Shown: positions 1-5,971 of the stretch, piece after piece
How positions within the stretch are numbered: the first letter of the stretch is position 1
Layout: each line of letters opens with the position of its first letter
NCBI GenBank assembly: GCA_003152255.1
Contig: PLZT01000468.1
Coordinates: 1-6,096 of the forward strand
DNA: 6,096 nt
Direction of reading: 5' to 3'
From: Methylocystaceae bacterium
GTDB lineage: Bacteria > Pseudomonadota > Alphaproteobacteria > Rhizobiales > Beijerinckiaceae
Made by a program: the position numbers and the translations under genes
The notes under the pieces: model-generated
Told to the model about the DNA's origin: nothing
What the model saw: only the letters and a program-made list of their open reading frames with translations
Database searches by the model: none

Positions 1-1
1 A

Positions 2-52
2 AACCAGACCGACTCCATCGCTCAGGACCTCTATTCCGCCGCTCTCGGATGA
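2..52 (+). CDS. Possible C-terminal end of a plus-strand gene cut by the window edge
   Basis: The second plus-strand frame is open from the window edge and ends in TGA at 50-52, reading NQTDSIAQDLYSAALG. It is favoured over the other two frames because most of its third codon positions are G or C, as in the known genes here, and because the peptide looks like an ordinary soluble C-terminus. It would converge on the ars operon. Sixteen residues are too few to recognise a family, and chance openness over 50 bases is quite possible. Confidence 0.25.
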   Translation, partial: NQTDSIAQDLYSAALG

Positions 53-137
53 CTGGACTTCCTGCTATCCTTGAAATTCAATAGAGAGCGTTGAACAACC
101 TTGGAAATCGAACAAAGCGATCGCGGTCTCGGTTCTT

Positions 138-266
138 TTACATGTCCGGTACGATATTTTGTGCGAAACCGAGGCCAATATAGAGAACCGTTACCAGCAA
201 CATCGAGGCTATACCAATCAGCACGACTGTTAATTCTGAATCCGAGGAGGGCGTTTTGTTCGACAT
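138..266 (-). CDS. Small single-span membrane protein (42 aa) at the end of the ars operon
   Basis: A 42-residue frame with an ATG at 264-266 and a TAA at 138-140. The first 12 residues are polar (MSNKTPSSDSEL). Residues about 13-35 form one continuous hydrophobic stretch suited to a single transmembrane helix (VVLIGIASMLLV, then TVLYIGLGFA). A short tail ends in NIVPDM. There is no cysteine, so direct arsenite thiolate binding is not expected. It starts 29 bp after the acr3 stop on the same strand, so it is probably the last gene of the ars transcript. The ribosome-binding site is weak (GTGAG about 5 bases before the ATG), and GC at third positions is lower than in its neighbours. I do not recognise a family. 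It could be a small accessory subunit or stabiliser of Acr3, or an unrelated membrane peptide. The hydrophobic pattern and position favour a real gene, but the length leaves doubt. Confidence 0.5.
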   Translation of the reverse strand: MSNKTPSSDSELTVVLIGIASMLLVTVLYIGLGFAQNIVPDM

Positions 267-295
267 AAGTTGCTCACGTTTGTAACGTTGCCGTA

Positions 296-1378
296 TCAGA
301 CTCTGGCGCGCTCATACCATCCGCGCGACCGGCGAACGATATTGACGACGGAGAGCATCACAGGCACTTCCACAAGAACGCCGACAACCGTGGCGAGCGC
401 CGCGCCGGACTGGAACCCGAAAAGAGCGATTGCCGTCGCAACCGCCAGCTCGAAAAAATTGCTCGCGCCGATGAGCGCCGAAGGCCCCGCGACGCACCAT
501 TCGACGCCGAGTTGTCGATTGAGCCAATAGGCCAACGCCGCGTTGAAATAGACCTGTATCAGGATCGGCACCGCGAGCAGGCCAATGACGAGCGGCTGGC
601 GGATGATCTGTTCGCCTTGCAGGCCGAACAGCAGCACGAGCGTCAGAAGCAACGCGGAGAGCGACAGGGGCGACAAAACGCGAAGCGTCCTGTCGAGGGC
701 GTCTTTCCCGCCCTGCGCCAGCAGCGCCCGCCGCCAGAGCTGCGCCACGATCACCGGAACCACGATGTAGAGCACGACCGACAGGAACAGTGTGTTCCAT
801 GGCACGGTGATGGACGAGAGGCCGAGCAGCAACGCGACAATCGGCGCGAAGGCCACGATCATGATCGTATCGTTGAGGGCAACCTGCGACAGCGTGAAAT
901 GAGGCTCGCCATCGACAAGATTCGACCAGACGAACACCATGGCCGTGCAGGGAGCCGCCGCCAGCAGGATCAATCCGGCGATGTAGCTGTCGATTTGATC
1001 GGCAGGCAGGAATGGTCGAAACAGATGGGAGATGAACAACCAGCCCAGCAAAGCCATCGAGAACGGCTTGACCAGCCAGTTAATCCCGACCGTTGTGACC
1101 ATTCCGCGCCAATGATTTTTGACCTGTCCGAGCGCGGCGAGGTCGATCTTGAGCAGCATGGGAATGATCATCAGCCAGACCAGCACGGCGACCGGCAGAT
1201 TCACTTCCGCGACCGTCGCCGCGCCAATCGCGCGGAACACAGTGGGCAACGTCTGACCGAGGACGATTCCGGCGATGATGCAAAGCGCGACCCAGAGCGT
1301 CAAAAACCGCTCGAAAACACCCATGGCAGGCGCTTTGCTTGTCTCGGGATTGCTCGTGACGGCTGTGGCTTCGCTCAT
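296..1378 (-). CDS. acr3: Arsenite efflux carrier Acr3
   Basis: Inner-membrane carrier that expels arsenite, as As(OH)3 or its anion. It belongs to the Acr3 branch of the bile/arsenite/riboflavin transporter superfamily and is unrelated to ArsB. The 360-residue product has about ten hydrophobic segments (roughly 22-44, 62-76, 93-117, 131-153, 167-187, 195-214, 236-254, 262-286, 296-320, 325-348). Two family hallmarks are present: Cys144 in AAPCTAMVFVWS (fourth segment), equivalent to the essential Cys of characterised Acr3 proteins, and Glu310 in NFFELAVATAIALFG (ninth segment). The start at 1378 (MSEATAV) is chosen because an AGGAAAGAG purine run lies just upstream. The frame stays open to an ATG at 1423, which would add 15 residues and overlap arsA by 20 bp. 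It sits 25 bp downstream of arsA and is the likely membrane partner of that ATPase, though Acr3 can also work alone using the proton-motive force. Confidence 0.97.
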   Translation of the reverse strand: MSEATAVTSNPETSKAPAMGVFERFLTLWVALCIIAGIVLGQTLPTVFRAIGAATVAEVNLPVAVLVWLMIIPMLLKIDLAALGQVKNHWRGMVTTVGINWLVKPFSMALLGWLFISHLFRPFLPADQIDSYIAGLILLAAAPCTAMVFVWSNLVDGEPHFTLSQVALNDTIMIVAFAPIVALLLGLSSITVPWNTLFLSVVLYIVVPVIVAQLWRRALLAQGGKDALDRTLRVLSPLSLSALLLTLVLLFGLQGEQIIRQPLVIGLLAVPILIQVYFNAALAYWLNRQLGVEWCVAGPSALIGASNFFELAVATAIALFGFQSGAALATVVGVLVEVPVMLSVVNIVRRSRGWYERARV

Positions 1379-1403
1379 GATGATCGGCTCTTTCCTATAA
1401 AGA

Positions 1404-3176
1404 TCAGGCTGGTTCGGTGACATGACCCGCTAATTCCAGCAGGCGCGGCACACCGACCGGCTCTTCCTTCAACAGCGGCACGACGGCGTAGCGACGCGCA
1501 TGGACGGTCGCAACCTTGTCCACCTCGCCCAGTTCGTTCTTGGCGCGTTGGCGCAACAGGGGGGAACGCGGGCGCGCCGCCGCCACGCTGTTATTGATGA
1601 CCCACGCCCATGGCTCGATCTCAGCGCGCCGCAGATCGGCTTGGAGATTGGCCGCTTCCAGCACGGGCGTCGTTTCCGCCAAGGTGACAAGGAGAACCTT
1701 GGTTCGCCGCGAATCCTGAAGCTGCATCATGGGGGTCGTATAATGTCCGCCCTTGGCGTCCAGCATGCGCGCGACCTCGCGGTGATAGGCTCCCGTGGCG
1801 TCCAGCAGCAGCAAGGTGTGGCCGGTCGGCGCGGTGTCCATCACCACGAATTTCTCGCCCGCCTCGCGGATAATGCGCGAGAAGGCTTGAAAGACGGCGA
1901 TTTCCTCGGTGCAAGGCGATCGCAAATCTTCTTCGAGCAACGCGCGCCCTTGGGCGTCGAGCTTCGCGCCCTTTGTCGCCAAGACTTCCTGACGGTAACG
2001 CTCGGTTTCGGCGCGGGGGTCGATGCGGCTCACCGTCAGATTTCCCAATGAGCCATGCAGCGTTTCGGACAAATGTGCCGCTGGATCGGACGTGGTGAGA
2101 TGGACGGGCAGCCCGCGATGAGCCAACTCCATAGCGATCGCAGCAGCCACGGTCGTTTTGCCGACGCCCCCTTTTCCCATCAGCATCACGAGGCCGTGGC
2201 CATCGGCGGCGATGCCGTCGACCAACTCCGACAGGCTCGGCGCGCGCAGCTCGATAGGTGCGCCATCTGCCGCGTCCATGTGGTGGGGCGGTGTTTCGAC
2301 GAGCAAATGACGCAAAGCATCGAGCCCCACCAGATTGAATGGCTTGAGAGGGACGTGATCGCAGGGCAACGCCTGAAGGACTTCAGGCGTTGCGGCCAAA
2401 GCCGCTTGCTCGCGCTCGTAAATAGCGGCGGCGAGCGCATCGAGCGCCGCTTCTTCTTTCGGCAAGATACCGTTGACGACGAGAAATTGCTGATTGAGAC
2501 CAATCGCCGCCAGTTCCGCATGCGTGCGCGCCGCTTCGCGCAAGGCAGAGTTTTGGGCGCGGGCGACGAGGATCAGGCGGGTGCGCTGACCATCCGCCAA
2601 AGCTTCAACGGCCGCTTGATATTGCGTGCGCTGCTTTTCCAATCCGGCGAGTGGGCCGAGGCAGGAGGCGTCGCCCTTTCCCGCCTCAAGGAAGCCGCTC
2701 CATGCGACGGGGAGTTGCAACAGGCGGATAGTGTGGCCGGTCGGCGCTGTGTCGAAAATGACGTGATCGTAATCGGCGGTGATCGCGGTGTCGGTCAACA
2801 ACGCGGTGAATTCATCGAAAGCCGCGATTTCCGTCGTGCAGGCCCCCGAAAGCTGTTCTTCAATGCCTTTGACGACGGCTTCGGGAAGCTTGCCCCGCAC
2901 AGGGCCGACGATGCGGTCGCGATAGGCTTGCGCGGCAGCCTGCGGGTCGATTTCCAGCGCGAAAAGCCCCGCCACGGCGGCAATGGCCGTGATCTTGTCG
3001 CCAATTGCGACCCCGAACACCTGACCAACATTTGACGCCGGATCGGTGCTGACGAGCAGCACGCGGCGTCCGGCTTCGGCGAGCTGAATCGCCGTCGCGC
3101 AGGCGATTGACGTTTTGCCGACTCCGCCCTTGCCGGTGAAGAACAGGAAACGCGGCGCGCCTTCGAGAAATTTCAT
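1404..3176 (-). CDS. arsA: Arsenite-stimulated efflux ATPase ArsA
   Basis: Cytoplasmic ATPase that couples ATP hydrolysis to arsenite efflux through the membrane carrier, raising resistance over the carrier alone. The 590-residue protein is a tandem duplication of the ArsA/GET3 fold. The A1 half has Walker A GKGGVGKT at 15-22 and the signature DTAPTGHT at 142-149. The A2 half has Walker A at 334-341 and DTAPTGHT at 447-454. The three cysteines that form the metalloid site in plasmid R773 ArsA fall at the same numbers here: Cys113 (GACTTEI), Cys172 (DASCLGP) and Cys422 (SPCTEEI). The catalytic lysines Lys21 and Lys340 also match. The protein therefore looks full length and allosterically competent. 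It starts 9 bp after arsD, fitting its role as acceptor of arsenite from ArsD, and 25 bp before acr3. The ribosome-binding site is modest (GAAAGA about 6 bases upstream). Confidence 0.98.
   Translation of the reverse strand: MKFLEGAPRFLFFTGKGGVGKTSIACATAIQLAEAGRRVLLVSTDPASNVGQVFGVAIGDKITAIAAVAGLFALEIDPQAAAQAYRDRIVGPVRGKLPEAVVKGIEEQLSGACTTEIAAFDEFTALLTDTAITADYDHVIFDTAPTGHTIRLLQLPVAWSGFLEAGKGDASCLGPLAGLEKQRTQYQAAVEALADGQRTRLILVARAQNSALREAARTHAELAAIGLNQQFLVVNGILPKEEAALDALAAAIYEREQAALAATPEVLQALPCDHVPLKPFNLVGLDALRHLLVETPPHHMDAADGAPIELRAPSLSELVDGIAADGHGLVMLMGKGGVGKTTVAAAIAMELAHRGLPVHLTTSDPAAHLSETLHGSLGNLTVSRIDPRAETERYRQEVLATKGAKLDAQGRALLEEDLRSPCTEEIAVFQAFSRIIREAGEKFVVMDTAPTGHTLLLLDATGAYHREVARMLDAKGGHYTTPMMQLQDSRRTKVLLVTLAETTPVLEAANLQADLRRAEIEPWAWVINNSVAAARPRSPLLRQRAKNELGEVDKVATVHARRYAVVPLLKEEPVGVPRLLELAGHVTEPA
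1816..1838. repeat. Direct repeat copy 1 (A2 signature motif of arsA)
   Basis: This 23-base stretch matches 2731-2753 with one mismatch, and the first 17 bases (GTGTGGCCGGTCGGCGC) are identical. Both copies encode the DTAPTGHT signature of the two ArsA halves on the minus strand. The repeat reflects the ancient internal duplication plus strong protein constraint, not a mobile element. Two near-identical copies 915 bp apart could support rare recombination or gene conversion within arsA. Confidence 0.7.
2731..2753. repeat. Direct repeat copy 2 (A1 signature motif of arsA)
   Basis: Partner of the stretch at 1816-1838, with one difference in 23 bases. It encodes the A1-half DTAPTGHT motif of ArsA. 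Confidence 0.7.
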
Positions 3177-3185
3177 TTCGATCTT

Positions 3186-3542
3186 TCAGCAGCAGGGACT
3201 ACCGCCGCAGCATGAGCCCTGCTTCGCTTCGGTCTTGTCCGCGACGCCAGCCCAGCGCGCCAGTTCGGCGCGGTTCGGATAACGACCGGCAAGTGCGATG
3301 TCGCCATCGACAAGGATCACCGGCAGCGCTTCTTGGCCGGAACGCTCCAGAAAGCCTTTCACAGTCGCGTTTTCGGCGAAGACCATCGGTTGCTGCGCCA
3401 AGTTGAAGCGCTCAACGTGCGCGCCGTTCTGTTTGGCCCAATCCACATCCGCCGCGAAAGTGATCAGAGCTTGGTCGGCCTCAACGCCGCAAACCCCCGT
3501 GCTGCAACAAAGGGCGGGATCGAATATTTGAATCGTGGTCAT
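3186..3542 (-). CDS. arsD: Arsenite metallochaperone ArsD
   Basis: Cytoplasmic chaperone that binds As(III) and passes it to ArsA, raising ArsA's affinity for arsenite. In R773 it is also a weak secondary repressor. The product is 118 residues with a thioredoxin-like fold. The metal-transfer cysteines are Cys12, Cys13 and Cys18 in ALCCSTGVCG, as in characterised ArsD. Two vicinal pairs, Cys111-Cys112 and Cys117-Cys118, close the protein (SCCGGSPCC). These C-terminal pairs are present in R773 ArsD but absent from some homologues. The start at 3542 (MTTIQIF) is set by an AAAGGA five bases upstream. An in-frame ATG at 3620 would add 26 residues and run into the upstream arsC, so it is rejected. 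The gene lies 16 bp after the glutaredoxin-type arsC and 9 bp before arsA, the usual arsDA pairing. Confidence 0.97.
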   Translation of the reverse strand: MTTIQIFDPALCCSTGVCGVEADQALITFAADVDWAKQNGAHVERFNLAQQPMVFAENATVKGFLERSGQEALPVILVDGDIALAGRYPNRAELARWAGVADKTEAKQGSCCGGSPCC

Positions 3543-3547
3543 AGGCG

Positions 3548-3553
3548 TCCTTT
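3548..3553 (-). promoter_or_regulatory. Ribosome-binding site of arsD
   Basis: AAAGGA on the minus strand, five bases before the arsD ATG. It decides the arsD start in favour of 3542 over the longer open frame. Confidence 0.75.
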
Positions 3554-3558
3554 CAGGA

Positions 3559-3978
3559 TCATTGTGAACGTGCTGTTTTCCCGATGACGACTTCCCCGTC
3601 TTCCTTGGTGAAAGCGCCAATGTCGGGGTTCGGCAAAATATCGAGCACGGCTTCCGAGGGGCGGCACAGCCGCGCGCCTTTCGGCGTCTCGACTATGGGC
3701 CGGTTGATGAGGATGGGATGCTCGACCATGAAGCCGATCAATTCTTCTTCCGTCCATTTCGGATCGGCGAGACTAAGCGCATCATAGGGCGTGCCCTTCT
3801 GGCGCAACAACTCACGCGCTGAAATGCCCATGGCGCGGAGTAGTTCGACGAGCCGCTCGTGCGAGGGCGGGTCTTTCAGATACTCAATCACGACAGGCTC
3901 TTCGCCACTTTGCCGGATCATCGCCAGCGTGTTGCGCGAGGTTCCGCAGGCGGGATTGTGATAGATTGTAATTGTCAT
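3559..3978 (-). CDS. arsC: Arsenate reductase, glutaredoxin-coupled (R773 type)
   Basis: Reduces arsenate to arsenite using glutathione and glutaredoxin. It belongs to the ArsC/Spx thioredoxin-fold family. The 139-residue product has the catalytic Cys11 in HNPACGTSRNTL. The arsenate-binding arginines match those of R773 ArsC (Arg60, Arg94, Arg107) shifted by one: Arg59 (ELLRQKG), Arg93 (INRPIV) and Arg106 (RLCRPSE). The ILINRPIVETPKG and GAFTKEDGE blocks are also typical, so the protein looks intact. Its ATG overlaps the stop of the preceding phosphatase-type arsC by four bases (ATGA), implying translational coupling, and it is followed 16 bp later by arsD. It is unrelated in fold and mechanism to the neighbouring reductase, so the operon encodes two independent routes from arsenate to arsenite. 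Confidence 0.97.
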   Translation of the reverse strand: MTITIYHNPACGTSRNTLAMIRQSGEEPVVIEYLKDPPSHERLVELLRAMGISARELLRQKGTPYDALSLADPKWTEEELIGFMVEHPILINRPIVETPKGARLCRPSEAVLDILPNPDIGAFTKEDGEVVIGKTARSQ

Positions 3979-4502
3979 GACTGCGCTTCCGCCTTATGCG
4001 TCGCGCCTTCCATCTCGCCGATTTCACGCAAGCGGTTCTTCAGCGCCAGCTTGTCGAGACGGGCAATCGGCAGCGCGAGAAGGAAGGAGATTCTGTTTTT
4101 CAGATAGCGAAAGGCGAGGTTGAAGGCCTTTTGCTTCTCGATATCCAAACCCTCGACGGCGGCAGGGTCTTCAATGCCCCAATGCGCGGTCATTGGTTGA
4201 CCCGGCCAGATCGGGCAGGCTTCCCCCGCCGCGTTGTCGCAGACCGTGAACACGAAATCCATTTTCGGCGCGTCGGGTGTTGCGAACTCTTCCCAGTTTT
4301 TCGAGCGAAAGCCTTCAGTCGGATAACCGTATTCGGCGAGGGTCTTGATCGCGAAGGGGTTGATAACGCTTTTGGGGCGACTGCCCGCAGAGAAGGAATT
4401 GAAGCGCCCCGCGCCGTCCTTGCGAAGAATGCTTTCCGCAAGGATCGAGCGCGCGGTGTTGCCGGTGCAAAGAAAGAGGACGTTGTAAACGTGGTCAGTC
4501 AT
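3975..4502 (-). CDS. arsC: Arsenate reductase, low-molecular-weight tyrosine phosphatase type
   Basis: Reduces arsenate to arsenite through a phosphatase-like P-loop and an intramolecular disulphide cascade, recycled by thioredoxin or a related thiol system. The 175-residue product has the CX5R loop Cys12-Thr-Gly-Asn-Thr-Ala-Arg18 near the N-terminus (VLFLCTGNTARS). Two further cysteines, Cys88 and Cys96, lie in VCDNAAGEACPIWPG and correspond to the resolving pair of pI258-type ArsC. Asp112 in HWGIEDP is the likely general acid. It is longer than the roughly 130-residue Gram-positive enzymes because of a C-terminal helical extension. The gene overlaps the end of arsR by eight bases and the start of the next arsC by four, so it is part of the arsR transcript. 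Which reductant it uses cannot be read from the sequence. Confidence 0.96.
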   Translation of the reverse strand: MTDHVYNVLFLCTGNTARSILAESILRKDGAGRFNSFSAGSRPKSVINPFAIKTLAEYGYPTEGFRSKNWEEFATPDAPKMDFVFTVCDNAAGEACPIWPGQPMTAHWGIEDPAAVEGLDIEKQKAFNLAFRYLKNRISFLLALPIARLDKLALKNRLREIGEMEGATHKAEAQS

Positions 4503-4851
4503 CGACGTGAGCCTTTGTCTGGCAACAGGGAGTGAGATCGGCGATCAGGGGCGCGCAAATATCTGGACGACCGCCGCAGCAGTCTTTCAGCAGGAACAGC
4601 GTGACCTCGCGGAGGCGGCCGAGATTGGCGCGGTAGATGATGGAGCGGCTTTGGCGCTCCCCGTTCACCAGACCCGCGCGGGCAAGGATGCTCAGATGCG
4701 CCGACATGGTGTTTTGCGGCACGGCCATAAGGCGCGCCAATTCACCGGCGGGCACGCCCTCTGGCTCGCGCTGGACGAGCAACCTGAAGGTATCAAGCCG
4801 CGTGGTCTGCGCGAGCGCCGCGAGCGCTGAGATAGCCTCTATATTGTCCAT
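4495..4851 (-). CDS. arsR: Arsenite-responsive repressor ArsR
   Basis: Dimeric winged-helix repressor of the ArsR/SmtB family that leaves its operator when As(III) binds. The product is 118 residues. The helix-turn-helix covers about residues 35-61 (recognition helix around PQNTMSAHLSILARAGL), followed by the wing (GERQSRSIIYRAN, 64-76). The ELCVCDL-type motif of R773 ArsR is absent from the DNA-binding helix. Instead the cysteines are C-terminal: Cys91, Cys92 and Cys99 in DCCGGRPDIC, then Cys109-Cys110 in TPCCQ. This resembles the C-terminal As(III) site described for Acidithiobacillus ferrooxidans ArsR, though I cannot verify the exact spacing. The ATG at 4851 lies inside a dyad that is the likely operator. 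The ribosome-binding site is weak (TGGA). The gene starts 55 bp after pstS and overlaps the next gene by eight bases. Confidence 0.96.
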   Translation of the reverse strand: MDNIEAISALAALAQTTRLDTFRLLVQREPEGVPAGELARLMAVPQNTMSAHLSILARAGLVNGERQSRSIIYRANLGRLREVTLFLLKDCCGGRPDICAPLIADLTPCCQTKAHVDD

Positions 4852-4871
4852 AAATCCAGATTACCGGATAT
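4850..4871. promoter_or_regulatory. Candidate ArsR operator O1 at the arsR start
   Basis: A 22-bp imperfect dyad. On the minus strand it has ATATCC on one side and GGAT with an AT-rich tail on the other (core ATCC, 8-base spacer, GGAT at 4854-4869). It lies in the 55-bp pstS-arsR gap and reaches the arsR start codon, so a bound repressor would block initiation. No clear -35/-10 pair could be assigned in the gap. AT-rich dyads of this type are the usual ArsR/SmtB operators. A second copy lies upstream of pstS. Confidence 0.6.
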
Positions 4872-4906
4872 GTGATTCGACTGCAAGCCAACTGCCGTGC
4901 GGCGGA

Positions 4907-5884
4907 TCATTTTGTGGAGTCGGAGAGGCCCAGCCGCTTCAACTCGGCCTCGCGAATTTCGCCGGTAATTGGGTAATATCCGCCTTGTTCAGTTTGGATT
5001 TGGCCGTCCTTGGACAGGATGTATTTGATGAATTCGGCGCGCAGCGGATCGAGTGGCTCGTTCGGGTTTTTGTTCACGTAGATATAGAGATAACGGGCGA
5101 TGGGGTATTTTCCAGAATAGGTTTCGTCGGCGGATGTGTCGTAACATTTTCCGCCGAAATACGAGGCGACAGGAACCGCGCGCACGCCGCTCGTTTTGTA
5201 TCCAATGCCGGAATATCCGATCGCGAACTTATTTTTTGCGACAGATTCGACGACGGCCTCAGAGCCGACCTCTTGTTTGACCGCCTCCTTGAAATCACCG
5301 CCATAGAGCACAAGCTGCTTGAAAAACTCATAGGTGCCTGAAATCTGGTTGCGGCCATATACTGCGATTGGCTGCTCTGACCATGCGCCGCTCGCGCCGA
5401 CATCCCCCCATTTGTCGATGCTTTTCCCGCCGCTCCCTTTCCGCGTGGAGGAGAAAATTTGATCCAACTGTTGCAAGGTCAAACAGGGGACCGGATTATC
5501 CTTGTGGACGTAGATTGCCAACGCGTCCACCGCGACGCGTATGGCCGTCGGCTTGTATCCGTGTTTCTTCTCGAAGGCGTCAGCTTCGGCGCTCGTCATA
5601 TAACGCGACATCGGGCCAAACTGTGCATCGCCAGAAAGCAGCGCAGGCAAGGCTGTTGACGAGCCCTTGCCTTCGACTTCGATTTTTACGTTCGGATATT
5701 TTGATTTGAACCCCTCGGCCCATAGCATCATTTCATGATTCAAGGTGTCGGAGCCGACGGACCTCAGTTGCCCTGAAATGCCCTCTACCGCTTGGTAGGA
5801 GGGAAGAGCTGCATCGACTGCGTGCGCTGAGTTTGTCAGCGTCCCCCATGCAACTAAAGCAGCGGCAAAGCCCTTCATCCTCAT
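4907..5884 (-). CDS. pstS: Periplasmic phosphate-binding protein, PstS family
   Basis: Substrate-binding component of a high-affinity phosphate ABC importer, acting in the periplasm. The 325-residue precursor starts MRMKGFAAALVAW and has a Sec signal peptide with probable cleavage after AHA (residue 22). Anion-site motifs of the family follow: GSDTL at 44-48, GKGSSTA at 72-78, and GRNQISGTYEFF at 177-188. In the last motif, Arg178, Ser182, Gly183 and Thr184 have the spacing of the Arg-Ser-Gly-Thr ligands of E. coli PstS. The start at 5884 is chosen because GGAGA lies six bases upstream and the signal peptide then begins correctly. An in-frame ATG at 5914 would add ten polar residues. No pstC, pstA, pstB or phoU is in the window, so the protein must serve a permease encoded elsewhere or act alone. 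There are two cysteines, Cys134 and Cys247. Binding of arsenate rather than phosphate cannot be excluded. Confidence 0.93.
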   Translation of the reverse strand: MRMKGFAAALVAWGTLTNSAHAVDAALPSYQAVEGISGQLRSVGSDTLNHEMMLWAEGFKSKYPNVKIEVEGKGSSTALPALLSGDAQFGPMSRYMTSAEADAFEKKHGYKPTAIRVAVDALAIYVHKDNPVPCLTLQQLDQIFSSTRKGSGGKSIDKWGDVGASGAWSEQPIAVYGRNQISGTYEFFKQLVLYGGDFKEAVKQEVGSEAVVESVAKNKFAIGYSGIGYKTSGVRAVPVASYFGGKCYDTSADETYSGKYPIARYLYIYVNKNPNEPLDPLRAEFIKYILSKDGQIQTEQGGYYPITGEIREAELKRLGLSDSTK

Positions 5885-5890
5885 GTCGTG

Positions 5891-5895
5891 TCTCC
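5891..5895 (-). promoter_or_regulatory. Ribosome-binding site of pstS
   Basis: GGAGA on the minus strand, six bases before the ATG at 5882-5884. It supports the shorter pstS start, which places the signal peptide at the N-terminus. Confidence 0.75.
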
Positions 5896-5947
5896 GATTC
5901 TGGCCAGCTCTCATGCGAGCGGATGTTTGGCGGCATTCTAGAATTCA

Positions 5948-5969
5948 ATATATCTGGAATAAAGGATAT
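5948..5969. promoter_or_regulatory. Candidate second ArsR operator O2 upstream of pstS
   Basis: This 22-bp stretch matches the dyad at the arsR start at 16 of 22 positions when both are read on the plus strand, with identical right ends (GGATAT) and the same dyad centre. Its own symmetry is ATATC and GATAT separated by ten bases. It lies 63 bp upstream of the pstS ATG, where a promoter would be expected. A TTGACT (-35-like, minus strand) lies just upstream at 5977-5982 and a TATATT overlaps the operator's downstream end, but their 24-base spacing is not canonical, so no promoter is assigned. The site also covers the Shine-Dalgarno-like AAAGGA of the divergent open frame at 5972. Confidence 0.5.
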
Positions 5970-5971
5970 AA

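Noticed and set aside
128..173. Inverted repeat CTCGGTT / AACCGAG as a possible terminator
   Set aside because: The arms are only 7 bp with a loop of about 32 bases, overlap the end of the small frame, and are not followed on the minus strand by a T-run. No convincing intrinsic terminator was found in 1-137.
276..288. Small hairpin (ACGTT, 3-base loop, AACGT) between acr3 and the 42-residue frame
   Set aside because: A 5-bp stem is too weak and too common by chance to call a terminator or processing site.
512..1420. A 302-codon plus-strand open frame opposite acr3
   Set aside because: It lies wholly antisense to a well-conserved transporter, and its product is an unnatural run of Arg, Gln, His and Asp with no domain. 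It is a by-product of high GC on the other strand.
2055..3035. A 326-codon plus-strand open frame opposite arsA
   Set aside because: It is antisense to arsA, whose motifs are exact. The antisense product is Arg/Gln-rich, has no recognisable motif and shows no ribosome-binding site.
3543..3620. Longer ArsD start at 3620
   Set aside because: It would overlap the upstream arsC by about 60 bases and add a 26-residue basic leader absent from the family, whereas AAAGGA sits correctly before the ATG at 3542.
4637..5341. A 234-codon plus-strand open frame crossing arsR, the gap and pstS
   Set aside because: It runs antisense through two recognised genes and their regulatory gap, with no coherent domain.
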